This document shows, piece after piece, positions 49,621 through 57,718 of a DNA stretch of 64,000 nt. The translations under genes were made by a program, and so were the position numbers. Below the pieces are notes generated by a model that worked only from the letters and a program-made list of their open reading frames with translations, had not been told where the DNA came from and did no database searches. Positions within the stretch are counted from its first letter, which is position 1. Every line of letters starts with the position of its first letter. Source of the DNA: Bin125 sp026705025 (GTDB taxonomy: Bacteria > Chloroflexota > Dehalococcoidia > Bin125); assembly GCA_026705025.1 (NCBI GenBank), contig JAPPBN010000030.1, positions 1 through 64,000 of the forward strand. Reading direction: 5' to 3'.

Positions 49621-52047
49621 ATGCTCAACGACACCCGAATTCTCGACCTCACCGACGAACCGCTCGCCCTCGGCGCGCGCATGCTCGCCGATATCGGCGC
49701 CGACGTCGTCCGCATCGAAGACGCCCGCGGCGACCAGCTCCGCATGCGCGAACCAGCCATCAATGGCGACGCGCCCAGGGCCGAGCGCGGCTGGGCCCAC
49801 CTGCTCTACAACGCCGGCAAGCGCTCCGTCGCCGTCAATGTCGACGATCCCGAGACCTGGACCCGGATCGAATCGCTGCTGCCGCACTTCGACGTAGTCC
49901 TCGCCCCGCTGGAACCGGCCGATGCGCTGGCCGACTGGCTCGAACGCGGCCGCAACGGCGAGTGGTCCGCCGAGATCCCCATCGTCGACGCCGTCTTCCG
50001 CCGAGGCGCCGACGAGCCGATGACCGACCTCACCGCCATGGCCGCCGGCGGACACATCGTGCTCAACGGCCATCCCGAAGACCCGCCCGTCTGGCCGGCC
50101 GGCAACCTCTCCCACAAGCAAGGCTCAATCGCCATGGCCGAGGCAGCCATGGCCCTGATCATGCAGCGTCGACGCGGCGGCGAGGTCGGCCGGATCACGG
50201 TCGGCATCCAGGAAGCGGTCACCTTCACCACCCTGCAGACCGCCAGCGGCAACTGGTGGACCTGGCACGGCACCTCGCCCAGCCGCCACATCCCCATCGG
50301 CTCCGGCGTCACCTTTCAAGCCAAAGACGGCCACTGGCTCTCCTTCACCATCCACCCGCCGCACTGGTACCGATTCGTCAACTGGGTCGACGACGTGCTC
50401 GGCCTCGAAGAGGGCGAACTCAGAGGCGAAGACTGGGACGACGAGTTCTGGCGCGAGCAGCACCAACCAGAGATCGTCCCCTGGATCGACCGCCTCTGCA
50501 AGGCCCTCACCGTGGCTGAACTGCACGACAAGGGCCAGGAACTCGGACTCCTCGTCCTACCGATCAACACGGTCGAGGAAGTCGCCAACGACCCCCACTT
50601 GATTGCAAGGGGCTACTACCAGTCCGTCGACCACCCCCAGCTGGCAACCAGCCTCATCCTCCCCCGCTCCCCAATCCGAACCCGAGGCGAACAAACCCGC
50701 GCCCGGCGAGCCCCCACCCTCGGCGAGCACAACCGCGAGATTCTCCAGACCTTCCCTTCCGGGGGAGATGCCGCGGAGCGGCCCAGGGGCCCCGCTCCAA
50801 ACCAGGCGCCAGTCCTCTTCAACGGCACACCCCCGCCACCACGAAAACCCCTCGACGGCCTCCGAGTCCTCGACTTCACCTGGGCCATCGCCGGCTCGCT
50901 CGGCACCCGGCTGCTCGCCGACCTCGGCGCAGATGTGCTGAAGATCGAATCCGAATCGCGAATCGACCCGATCCGCTATCGAGGCGTCCAGCCGCCCGAC
51001 CACTTCTCGATCAACACCAACGGCACCTTCAATGACTGCTCCGGCGGCAAGAAGTCGGTCACGCTCAATCTCAAGACTGAAGAGGGAATCGAAGCCGTCC
51101 GCGAACTGGCCCAGCATGCCGATCTCGTCACCTCCAACTACACCCCCTACCGGCTCGACCGCTGGGGCATCGGCTATGACGATCTGCGCCAGCTCAAGCC
51201 GGACATCATCGTCTGCAACGTCGCCGTCATGGGCATCGAGGGTCCGCGCGCCGAATGGCGCTCCTACGGCAACGGGATCGTCGCCATGTGCGGTCTTGCC
51301 CATCGCTCCGGATTCCCCGGTAAAGCGCCGATTGGACTCGGAACCCTGCACACCGATTTCACCGTCCCCTACTACCTGTCAACCTCAGTCATGGCCGCCC
51401 TCGACCATCGAGAGCGCACTGGCGAGGGCCGCTACCTCGAGATCGCCCAGTACGAGACTGCCGTCCAACTGCTTGACACCGAACTCATCGAAGCACTCAA
51501 CGGTGCAGCTGAGCGTCCACGGATCGGAAATCGCTCGCTCTTCATGTCGCCGCACGGCGTCTTTCCCGCCGCCGGGGACGAGCGCTGGGTCGCGATCGCA
51601 TGCCGCGACGACACCGACTGGCGCAGCCTCTGCCGGGTCATGGGCCGCGCCGACCTCGCGGCGAGGCCAGAGCTCGACAGCCTCGCCGGGCGCCAGGCCA
51701 ACGAGGACGAGCTGGAAGCCGCCATTGCCAGCTGGACCCAAGCCCAGGACGACTGGACCTCGTACCGACTGCTGATCAATGCCGGAGTCCCCGCCAGCCC
51801 GGTCGAGCGTCTCGAGGACTTCTTCGACGGCCAGGACCGCGCGATGAGAGACAACTACAACCCTGCGGAATCGCCCGAGGGCTGCACATTCCAGATCCAG
51901 CAGGAGCCAATCATCTGGGACGGCGAGCGCCTCCCCGCTGTCCGCGCTCCGATCTGGAGCGAGCACACCGAGGAAGTGCTCAAGGGTCTGCTGGGCTACA
52001 GCGACGACGATATGACCCGCCTCGCCGCCGCCGGCACGCTGGGTTAG
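49621..52047 (+). CDS. Fused two-domain CaiB/BaiF CoA-transferase
   Basis: An 808-residue protein with two class III CoA-transferase domains. Domain 1 (1-375) has MLNDTRILDLTDEP and DEPMTDLTAMAAGG with the probable catalytic Asp, ending RAPTLGEHNREIL. Domain 2 (about 410-808) begins GLRVLDFTWAIAGS and lacks the Asp (SYGNGIVAMCG). The linker QTFPSGGDAAERPRGPA is encoded by a copy of palindromic repeat R1. ATG 49621 is chosen at the first conserved block; the upstream frame runs through repeats. It mirrors the two-gene pairs at 33-35.5 kb and 52.7-55.2 kb. Confidence 0.9.
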   Translation: MLNDTRILDLTDEPLALGARMLADIGADVVRIEDARGDQLRMREPAINGDAPRAERGWAHLLYNAGKRSVAVNVDDPETWTRIESLLPHFDVVLAPLEPADALADWLERGRNGEWSAEIPIVDAVFRRGADEPMTDLTAMAAGGHIVLNGHPEDPPVWPAGNLSHKQGSIAMAEAAMALIMQRRRGGEVGRITVGIQEAVTFTTLQTASGNWWTWHGTSPSRHIPIGSGVTFQAKDGHWLSFTIHPPHWYRFVNWVDDVLGLEEGELRGEDWDDEFWREQHQPEIVPWIDRLCKALTVAELHDKGQELGLLVLPINTVEEVANDPHLIARGYYQSVDHPQLATSLILPRSPIRTRGEQTRARRAPTLGEHNREILQTFPSGGDAAERPRGPAPNQAPVLFNGTPPPPRKPLDGLRVLDFTWAIAGSLGTRLLADLGADVLKIESESRIDPIRYRGVQPPDHFSINTNGTFNDCSGGKKSVTLNLKTEEGIEAVRELAQHADLVTSNYTPYRLDRWGIGYDDLRQLKPDIIVCNVAVMGIEGPRAEWRSYGNGIVAMCGLAHRSGFPGKAPIGLGTLHTDFTVPYYLSTSVMAALDHRERTGEGRYLEIAQYETAVQLLDTELIEALNGAAERPRIGNRSLFMSPHGVFPAAGDERWVAIACRDDTDWRSLCRVMGRADLAARPELDSLAGRQANEDELEAAIASWTQAQDDWTSYRLLINAGVPASPVERLEDFFDGQDRAMRDNYNPAESPEGCTFQIQQEPIIWDGERLPAVRAPIWSEHTEEVLKGLLGYSDDDMTRLAAAGTLG
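50750..50796. repeat. Palindromic repeat R1, copy c, inside coding linker
   Basis: CCTTCCGGGGGAGATGCCGC plus GGAGCGGCCCAGGGGCCC aligns along its length with the copy at 17467. It is translated in frame between the two CoA-transferase domains. Confidence 0.8.
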
Positions 52048-52562
52048 CTCTGCCAGCGCCCCTTGCCCCAACCGCCCATGCCATCCCGATCGAAGCCGTT
52101 GTTCACGACATCTTCAATCCGGGTCGCTGCCTCCGACTTCTTCGTCTCGGCCTCTTCATCGGTCAGCTTGCCGGCCTCCACGGCCGCGTCGATCCGCTCG
52201 TTGGCCTTGACGACCAGCGCGTCGATCACCGTCTGCGCATCGACGCCGTTCTCCCCGGCAATCTCGGCCAGCGTCTTGCCTTCGGCGAGCGCAGTCTTCA
52301 GTCCGTCGACATCCGTGCCCACCAGCTCGGCCAGCGCTGAAACACCGGCGCCGAACTTGCCGTGACCCCTGCGGCCTTCGCAGTCTTCCTTCTCCGATTC
52401 TCCTTCGCCCTCCGAGAATTGCTGGCCATGTTGAGTGCGATTGCCGTCTTCCGAACGTGCCGAGATGACCGTCACTGCTGCGACCCCGATCGAAGCAACC
52501 AGCGCCAGCGGCAGGAGCCACTTGTAGGCCAGACCAATCCAGCGATTCGAAATTGTTTCCAC
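52044..52562 (-). CDS. Hypothetical secreted/membrane-anchored helical protein
   Basis: A 172-residue protein with one N-terminal membrane segment (WLLPLALVASIGVAAVTVI), an acidic Glu-rich linker, and a helical domain LKTALAEGKTLAEIAGENGV...ALVVKANERIDAAVEAGKLTDEEA. I have seen this 'LxxALxEGKxxAEIAxENGVD' plan in actinobacterial and Chloroflexota secreted proteins of unknown role. The C-terminus is Gly/Trp-rich. Its stop overlaps that of the convergent CoA-transferase. Confidence 0.78.
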   Translation of the reverse strand: METISNRWIGLAYKWLLPLALVASIGVAAVTVISARSEDGNRTQHGQQFSEGEGESEKEDCEGRRGHGKFGAGVSALAELVGTDVDGLKTALAEGKTLAEIAGENGVDAQTVIDALVVKANERIDAAVEAGKLTDEEAETKKSEAATRIEDVVNNGFDRDGMGGWGKGRWQS

Positions 52563-52683
52563 CGGTCATTCCCTTCTTGCATCTGGGGGCCGTCCCCGAT
52601 GCAAGAAACCTATGGAGACGACGTAAGCGCCATCCGACCGGCAGGTATGCAGAGCGTCAACGCTCGGTGAAGTCTGGCGCTGG

Positions 52684-54027
52684 CTAGGGAATCTCGGGGT
52701 CGTAGTCCATCCCGATATGGCCGCGCTCCCGGAACGCCTCGTATTCCGACTCCGGATAGCCCAGCACCTCGCGATAGACGTAGTCGTTGTCTTCGCCCAG
52801 CGCGACCGCCGGCTTACGGATCCCCAGCGGCGTCTCCGAGAACCTCATGAACGGCGTGTTGTAGCGGAACGAACCCACGTCGTCGTAAAGGTCGTGCTCT
52901 TCGTTCAGACCCCGGTGCTGCACATGCGCATCGTCGTAGATCCGCGATGAATCCAGCACAGGCGCCGCGGGCACGCCGTGCGACTGCAACACATGCATCA
53001 GCTCATAATCCGTCTGAGTCGATGTCCATTTCGCAATCTGCTCGTCCAGTAGGTCGTGACCTTCCAGACGCCCCGCCTCTCGCCGCAGTTCCGGCGCGCT
53101 TGCCCATCCCGGATCGCCCATCGCCGCTCGCAGACCCAGCCACTGGTCGTCATCCATCACCGAGATCGAGATCCAGCGGTCGCTGCCGTCCGTCCCGTCG
53201 CCGTCCGATTTCGCCGGATAGAGGTTGTACGGAGCGTGTCCGTTGACCGATCGATTGCCGATCCGTTCCTGCACGACCCCATTGAACGAGTAGTCCATGA
53301 AAGCCTGTGCCAGCATCCCTCCTGCGCACTCCGCCTGCGCCAGCTCAATGAACTGGCCCTCGCCCGTCCGACGCCGGTGCCGCAGCGCCGCCATAATCGC
53401 GAACGCCGCGTGCGCCCCGGCGACATAATCCCCGGAAAAGATCGAAGTGATGTAGGACGGGTCAAGGTCGGGATAGCCGCGCAACAGCGTGTGTCCCATT
53501 ACCGACTCGAGATGCACGCCCAACGCGCGTGCGAAGCGGTAGGGACCGTTCGACCCGTATGCGGGCATTCGCAGGGCGATGATGTCCTCGCGCGACTGAC
53601 GCAAGAAGTCCGGTCCAATGCCCAGCTTTTCCAGCGTGCCCGAGGCATTGTTTTCGACCAGCGCATCCGATTTCGAGACCAGGTTAGCGAAGATCTCGCG
53701 ACCTTCGTCGGAGACGAGATCGACGGTCATCGAGTGCTTGTTGCGGAACTGCTGGACGAAGGTCGGCGCGTAGTTCCAGGGCCGCGGTCCAGGTTCTGCG
53801 TTTGGGTAGCCCACCGCCCAGCCTGCGCCGGCTTTGACCATCTCCGCCGACGGCCGGGCCTGTCCGCCCCGGGTCATCGGTTGCCAGACGTGGATGTTCT
53901 CGACTTTGATCACTTCGGCGCCAAGGTCGGCCAACAGCGTTGTCCCGAAGGTCCCCGCCCAGACCACAGTCAGGTCAATCACGCGAATGCCAGAGAGTGG
54001 CAGAGTCAAGGCTGGATCGCTACTCAC
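52684..54027 (-). CDS. CaiB/BaiF CoA-transferase, Asp-lacking partner
   Basis: 447 residues, class III CoA-transferase fold: GIRVIDLTVVWAGTFG, DLGAEVIKVEN and TGEGQFIELAQAE. The catalytic Asp position reads FARALGVHLESVMG, with no Asp. GTG start overlaps the stop of the upstream Asp-bearing partner (GTGAGTAG). A longer in-frame start at 54072 is possible but not needed. Third example in this window of the catalytic/non-catalytic pair. Confidence 0.87.
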   Translation of the reverse strand: MSSDPALTLPLSGIRVIDLTVVWAGTFGTTLLADLGAEVIKVENIHVWQPMTRGGQARPSAEMVKAGAGWAVGYPNAEPGPRPWNYAPTFVQQFRNKHSMTVDLVSDEGREIFANLVSKSDALVENNASGTLEKLGIGPDFLRQSREDIIALRMPAYGSNGPYRFARALGVHLESVMGHTLLRGYPDLDPSYITSIFSGDYVAGAHAAFAIMAALRHRRRTGEGQFIELAQAECAGGMLAQAFMDYSFNGVVQERIGNRSVNGHAPYNLYPAKSDGDGTDGSDRWISISVMDDDQWLGLRAAMGDPGWASAPELRREAGRLEGHDLLDEQIAKWTSTQTDYELMHVLQSHGVPAAPVLDSSRIYDDAHVQHRGLNEEHDLYDDVGSFRYNTPFMRFSETPLGIRKPAVALGEDNDYVYREVLGYPESEYEAFRERGHIGMDYDPEIP

Positions 54028-55240
54028 CCAGCGCTCCCGTCGCTCGCAGATCCCCGATCTCTGACGAGCCAAACCCGCACTCCGACAACACCTCGTCCGT
54101 GTGCCCCCCCAGCTTGGGCGCCGGGCGCCTCAGCGACCAGGGTGAGGCCGACATCATGAACGGGCGGCCGGGAATCTGGACTTCACCCAACTCGTCGTGA
54201 TTGGTCTCGGCCCAGAAGCCGCGATCGCTGAAGTGGGTGTCTTCGAAGAGCTCGTCGACCGAGAACAGTGGGCCGCAGAGCACCTTCGCCTCTCGCGCCT
54301 CGGCCCAGATCTCACGTTTGGTCCGCTCAAGCGCCCAAGGCAAGAAATGGGCGTTGAATTCTTCAACCAGCGCCGGATTTACTCCGGCGCCCGGCCGCCA
54401 CCACTTCTCCTCCTGCAGCCACTCGGGGCTGCCTAGCATCTCGTCCAGGCGCGGGACCCGAATCGCGGCACCCGAAAATTCCACGTAGCCATCGGCGCAG
54501 GGATAGACGCCCGATAGCATGCCCGCCGCCGGACCGGGCGCGCGCAGCGACTTGCGCCCGGCGTACTCCCAGCCCATGGTTGTCGCGTGGCGGCGGTCGA
54601 CGCCGTTGAACTGTGCATCGGCCATGGCGAAGTCGACGTGCTGGGCGATGCCCTGCAGCTCGGCCGAGGTCAACGCTCCCATCGCCGCGGCCGCCGCTGC
54701 CGAGCCGCACTCGACGAGCGAAGCAGTGCCGTACATTTTGACCGGCTCACGATCCTGTACGCCGATCGAGTACATCTCACCGGCGAACCCGTACAGCACC
54801 AGGTCCGAGACCCGGTAGTCGCGGTAGGGCGAGTCGTGGCCGAACGGCGTGATCGAGACCATCGGCAGGTCGCCGCGCGACGCGCTCACCTGCTCCCAGC
54901 CGTAACCCAGCGACTCCAGCCGCCCGGCCGGCTGCGACTCGATTACGATGTCGGCCCGCCGCAACAGCCGCTCCATCACCGCTCTCGCCTCTTGCCGTTC
55001 CAGGTCAAGCACCATCGAGCGCTTGTTGGTGTTGAAGTAGAAGAAGGTCCCGGACCGTTCCGGCCCGCTGACGCCCTGATACCAGGGCCCGACTGACCGC
55101 GACGGATCGCCGCCGGGCGGCTCAACCTTGATCACGTCCGCGCCGAAGTCGGCAAACAGCTTGGTGCAGTACGGACCCGCGACGTGCTCGGTCAGATCGA
55201 GAACGGTGACGCCTTCGAGGGGTCCAGCTGGGTCCGCCAT
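54020..55240 (-). CDS. CaiB/BaiF CoA-transferase, catalytic partner
   Basis: 406 residues. GVTVLDLTEHVAGPYC, DFGADVIKVEPPGGDPS and YRVSDLVLYGFAGEM with the likely catalytic Asp. Tail RRPAPKLGGHTDEVL. ATG 55240 begins just before the conserved fold; the open frame extends 78 codons further without conservation. Translationally coupled to the partner gene. Confidence 0.9.
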   Translation of the reverse strand: MADPAGPLEGVTVLDLTEHVAGPYCTKLFADFGADVIKVEPPGGDPSRSVGPWYQGVSGPERSGTFFYFNTNKRSMVLDLERQEARAVMERLLRRADIVIESQPAGRLESLGYGWEQVSASRGDLPMVSITPFGHDSPYRDYRVSDLVLYGFAGEMYSIGVQDREPVKMYGTASLVECGSAAAAAAMGALTSAELQGIAQHVDFAMADAQFNGVDRRHATTMGWEYAGRKSLRAPGPAAGMLSGVYPCADGYVEFSGAAIRVPRLDEMLGSPEWLQEEKWWRPGAGVNPALVEEFNAHFLPWALERTKREIWAEAREAKVLCGPLFSVDELFEDTHFSDRGFWAETNHDELGEVQIPGRPFMMSASPWSLRRPAPKLGGHTDEVLSECGFGSSEIGDLRATGALGE

Positions 55241-55310
55241 GCGTCGGAGTGTAGGGGTAGCGTCGAAACACAGGCTCGGCAGCCGCGCTTCTCCAATGCG
55301 AACCGCAGCC

Positions 55311-55326
55311 GTTCTGAACATAGAGC
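55311..55326 (+). promoter_or_regulatory. Shared GTTCTGAACATAGAGC box
   Basis: 47 nt before the ATG at 55358; TATATT lies between. Matches the boxes at 6081, 19579 and 20013. Confidence 0.45.
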
Positions 55327-55357
55327 AGATAAACCAGGTATCCGCTATATTGACCAC

Positions 55358-55588
55358 ATGGCAGCAATGAATCCGATCCTTCGCATTCGCCGGGCATTCC
55401 GAGAGTTCGGCGCGACCTCCGCACAGGCCGACGAAGCGGTGAGCGCCGTTGACGAGTACTACGTGAGCCGGCAAGAGTTCGATGACCGGATCAGGGCCAT
55501 CATGGCAGAGCAGACCAACCGCATACTCCTAGGCACATTCGTCCTGCTCAGCATCGCCGTCGGCGTGATTCTCGCTTTCGTCGCCTGA
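55358..55588 (+). CDS. Small tail-anchored membrane protein, copy 3
   Basis: 76 residues: MAAMNPILRIRRAFREFGAT, acidic helix, coiled-coil segment, and C-terminal membrane helix ILLGTFVLLSIAVGVILAFV. Paralogous to the next gene and similar in plan to the pair at 19.6-20.3 kb, sharing their promoter box. It immediately precedes the terminase region, on the other strand. Confidence 0.75.
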   Translation: MAAMNPILRIRRAFREFGATSAQADEAVSAVDEYYVSRQEFDDRIRAIMAEQTNRILLGTFVLLSIAVGVILAFVA

Positions 55589-55600
55589 GTTGAGCTCGAC

Positions 55601-55861
55601 ATGGCGACGATGAATCCAATCCTGAGACTTCGGCAAGCATTCCGATCGATGGGCGTTGAGGACGACCGGGCGGACGAAGCCGCGGACGCCATCGACCACC
55701 ACACCTACGGACGTCGAGAGTCGGATCTGTTTCATGCCCAGATGATGTTGGAGTTTCGCCGTGACATGGCGGAAATGCGCACTCAGATGCTCCTGGCCAT
55801 CTTCATCGCCGCGGGTTTGATCATCACCGCGGTCGGAGTTCTCATTGCCGTGTTCGACTGA
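55601..55861 (+). CDS. Small tail-anchored membrane protein, copy 4
   Basis: 86 residues: MATMNPILRLRQAFRSMG, helical middle with FRRDMAEMRTQM, and membrane helix LLAIFIAAGLIITAVGVLIAVF. Starts 13 nt after copy 3, so co-transcribed. The plan recalls CCDC90/DUF1640 proteins. Convergent with the terminase gene, 10 nt between ends. Confidence 0.75.
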   Translation: MATMNPILRLRQAFRSMGVEDDRADEAADAIDHHTYGRRESDLFHAQMMLEFRRDMAEMRTQMLLAIFIAAGLIITAVGVLIAVFD

Positions 55862-55870
55862 CTCCATGGC

Positions 55871-57247
55871 TCAATCCGGATGACGCGCGATCTGGCCTCT
55901 CGGTTTTGTCGTGATCACAGCCGTCCCGGTTCTGAACGGTTTCAGGATCGTCAGTTCGTGCATGTAGCGGTCCGCGTCGAGGAGGTCGTCGTTCAGTTTC
56001 TTCGGTTTGGGCGATTGCTCGCCTGATTTCAGGTCCCACTGGTACTCGCGCATCCGCTCCGGAAAGCGGTGCATGGGCGGGGTGTAGTAGGAACCGGGCG
56101 GATCCTGACTGAGTCGCTGTTGGACCAGGCTGATGCCCCAGTTGAGAGAGTCCGGTCCTCCCTTACTGGGCACGACCCTGTGCCCCTGGCGGCGTTGATG
56201 ATCGATCCAGGCCGACTGCGAGCGATCGGCGCACCACTGGATCGGGCCCAGCTTGCGCTGCCAGTGATGTTGCCATTGCTCGAGCCGTTCCGTCACGCCG
56301 GGCCCGCGATCTTCGAACTCACCGAGACGGATCAGCACGTTGGGACCGCAGGGCGCGCGATTGGAGGTGATTCCGGCGACGACTCCAGCCGTGTAATGGT
56401 CACGCGGCGACTGCCCGCCGAAGTCGAGTCCTCCGATGTATCTGGCGAACGGGGGCAGCGGGGCGTCCCAGAGCTGGCGTCGGGGATCGAAGTCGGGGTA
56501 GATCTGACCCTCGAACGCATCGAAGCGGCCCTCGATGAAGCGCTGGACCCACTCGCCGGGCTGCAGCGCCTGCTGCTGAGCGGCATAGTTGTCGGGCAGG
56601 TGCGGGTTGTCGGGAATCCTGGCGGGGATGTACACGATCCTGCCTGCGGCCTCGGCGAATGCGGATTCGTCCAGCTCACGACGAGCAAACCAGCGCTCGA
56701 ACCACCCAGGCCAGGGATTGGAGGCGGCGACGAACCAACGTTGGGGCTGCGCCGGATGCCTGAGACGGGTCAAGAGCATCTGCGCGGCCTCCTCGGCCAC
56801 TTCGCCGGCTTCGTCGACAAAGACCGCGCCGTACTGTTCCGATCCCAGCCCAGTCCACTCCGACAGATGCCGAAAGTGGATCGTCGAGCTCACTCCGCCA
56901 GGCCAGGCCACATCTCGGATTGACACCCATTGCGGCGCCGATCGTTGCCGACCGACTATGAGGCGCTCCGGCAGACATTCGAAGAACTCACGCATCGTGG
57001 TGGTCTGTAGATCGGAGTAGTGCTGCCGCGCGACGAGGATGTTCGTCCCGGGATAAGAGAGTGCAGTATCGATCGCCAATTCAGCGATCGCGCGGGTCTT
57101 GCCGCCGCCCATCGCGCCGCCGTAGCCAACCAGAGTCGTGCCGCCGGCCGGCGTCTGGCGCAGAGCGTCGTACACCGCGAGTTGCCGAGCGGTTGGCGTA
57201 AATCGTTGCTCCTGGGGCTCAAGGGCACTCAGGCTACGTGTCGCCAT
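55871..57247 (-). CDS. terL: Phage terminase large subunit
   Basis: A 458-residue DNA-packaging motor. The ATPase domain has Walker A GGAMGGGKTRAIAEL (about residues 43-57) and Walker B QYGAVFVDEAGE, with a coupling motif VAASNPWPG. The nuclease domain includes YIGGLDFGG with a metal-binding Asp and DRSQSAWIDHQRRQG. The protein looks full-length. It overlaps the small-subunit-like gene by 14 nt. Portal and tail genes are not adjacent, and capsid genes lie 7 kb away. Confidence 0.9.
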   Translation of the reverse strand: MATRSLSALEPQEQRFTPTARQLAVYDALRQTPAGGTTLVGYGGAMGGGKTRAIAELAIDTALSYPGTNILVARQHYSDLQTTTMREFFECLPERLIVGRQRSAPQWVSIRDVAWPGGVSSTIHFRHLSEWTGLGSEQYGAVFVDEAGEVAEEAAQMLLTRLRHPAQPQRWFVAASNPWPGWFERWFARRELDESAFAEAAGRIVYIPARIPDNPHLPDNYAAQQQALQPGEWVQRFIEGRFDAFEGQIYPDFDPRRQLWDAPLPPFARYIGGLDFGGQSPRDHYTAGVVAGITSNRAPCGPNVLIRLGEFEDRGPGVTERLEQWQHHWQRKLGPIQWCADRSQSAWIDHQRRQGHRVVPSKGGPDSLNWGISLVQQRLSQDPPGSYYTPPMHRFPERMREYQWDLKSGEQSPKPKKLNDDLLDADRYMHELTILKPFRTGTAVITTKPRGQIARHPD

Positions 57248-57599
57248 CGCCCGCTCCCGCTCGTACTCCGGGAGGCTGATCCAGCGGCGGGGTCAATCGC
57301 ACGACCGGCACGCCTCCCTCGGGTGTGCTCTCCTTGAACATGCCAATGTCTCTGCCCATGACTTCCCAGGCGCGCAACTGGACGTTCTCCGATGCGCTGC
57401 GATAGGCCAGTTGGCGAATCCCCTGTATCACCTCACTCCTGGTTACCGGCCCCTCGGGAATCTCGACCGCATCCTGTTCACGATCAGACAAAACAATCCT
57501 CGCATTCTGCAGTCTCGCCTCGGCAGGCGAGCCACACGCAATCGACGGAAGAATGCGGTCGATCATATACGTACATCTGTGCGAGGTCGATTTCGCCAC
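57234..57599 (-). CDS. Terminase small subunit-like protein
   Basis: 121 residues: MAKSTSHRCTYMIDRILPSI, then helices with RSEVIQGIRQLAYRSASENVQLRAWEVMGRDIGMF. The 'QLRAWEVMGRDIGMF' stretch matches the helical DNA-recognition part of TerS proteins that precede TerL. The start is uncertain (GTG 57599 or ATG 57566), and neither has a clear ribosome site. Confidence 0.7.
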   Translation of the reverse strand: MAKSTSHRCTYMIDRILPSIACGSPAEARLQNARIVLSDREQDAVEIPEGPVTRSEVIQGIRQLAYRSASENVQLRAWEVMGRDIGMFKESTPEGGVPVVRLTPPLDQPPGVRAGAGDGDT

Positions 57600-57718
57600 G
57601 CGCTATGACAGTGAAGCAAGCGACAGCCAGGAACCATGCGCCGCTCCGTGCCCGATCGATCAGAGCTCAGCCTCTGCAGCGCCCAGGCCTCGTCACCGGG
57701 ACCGCCAGAACTTGGCGG

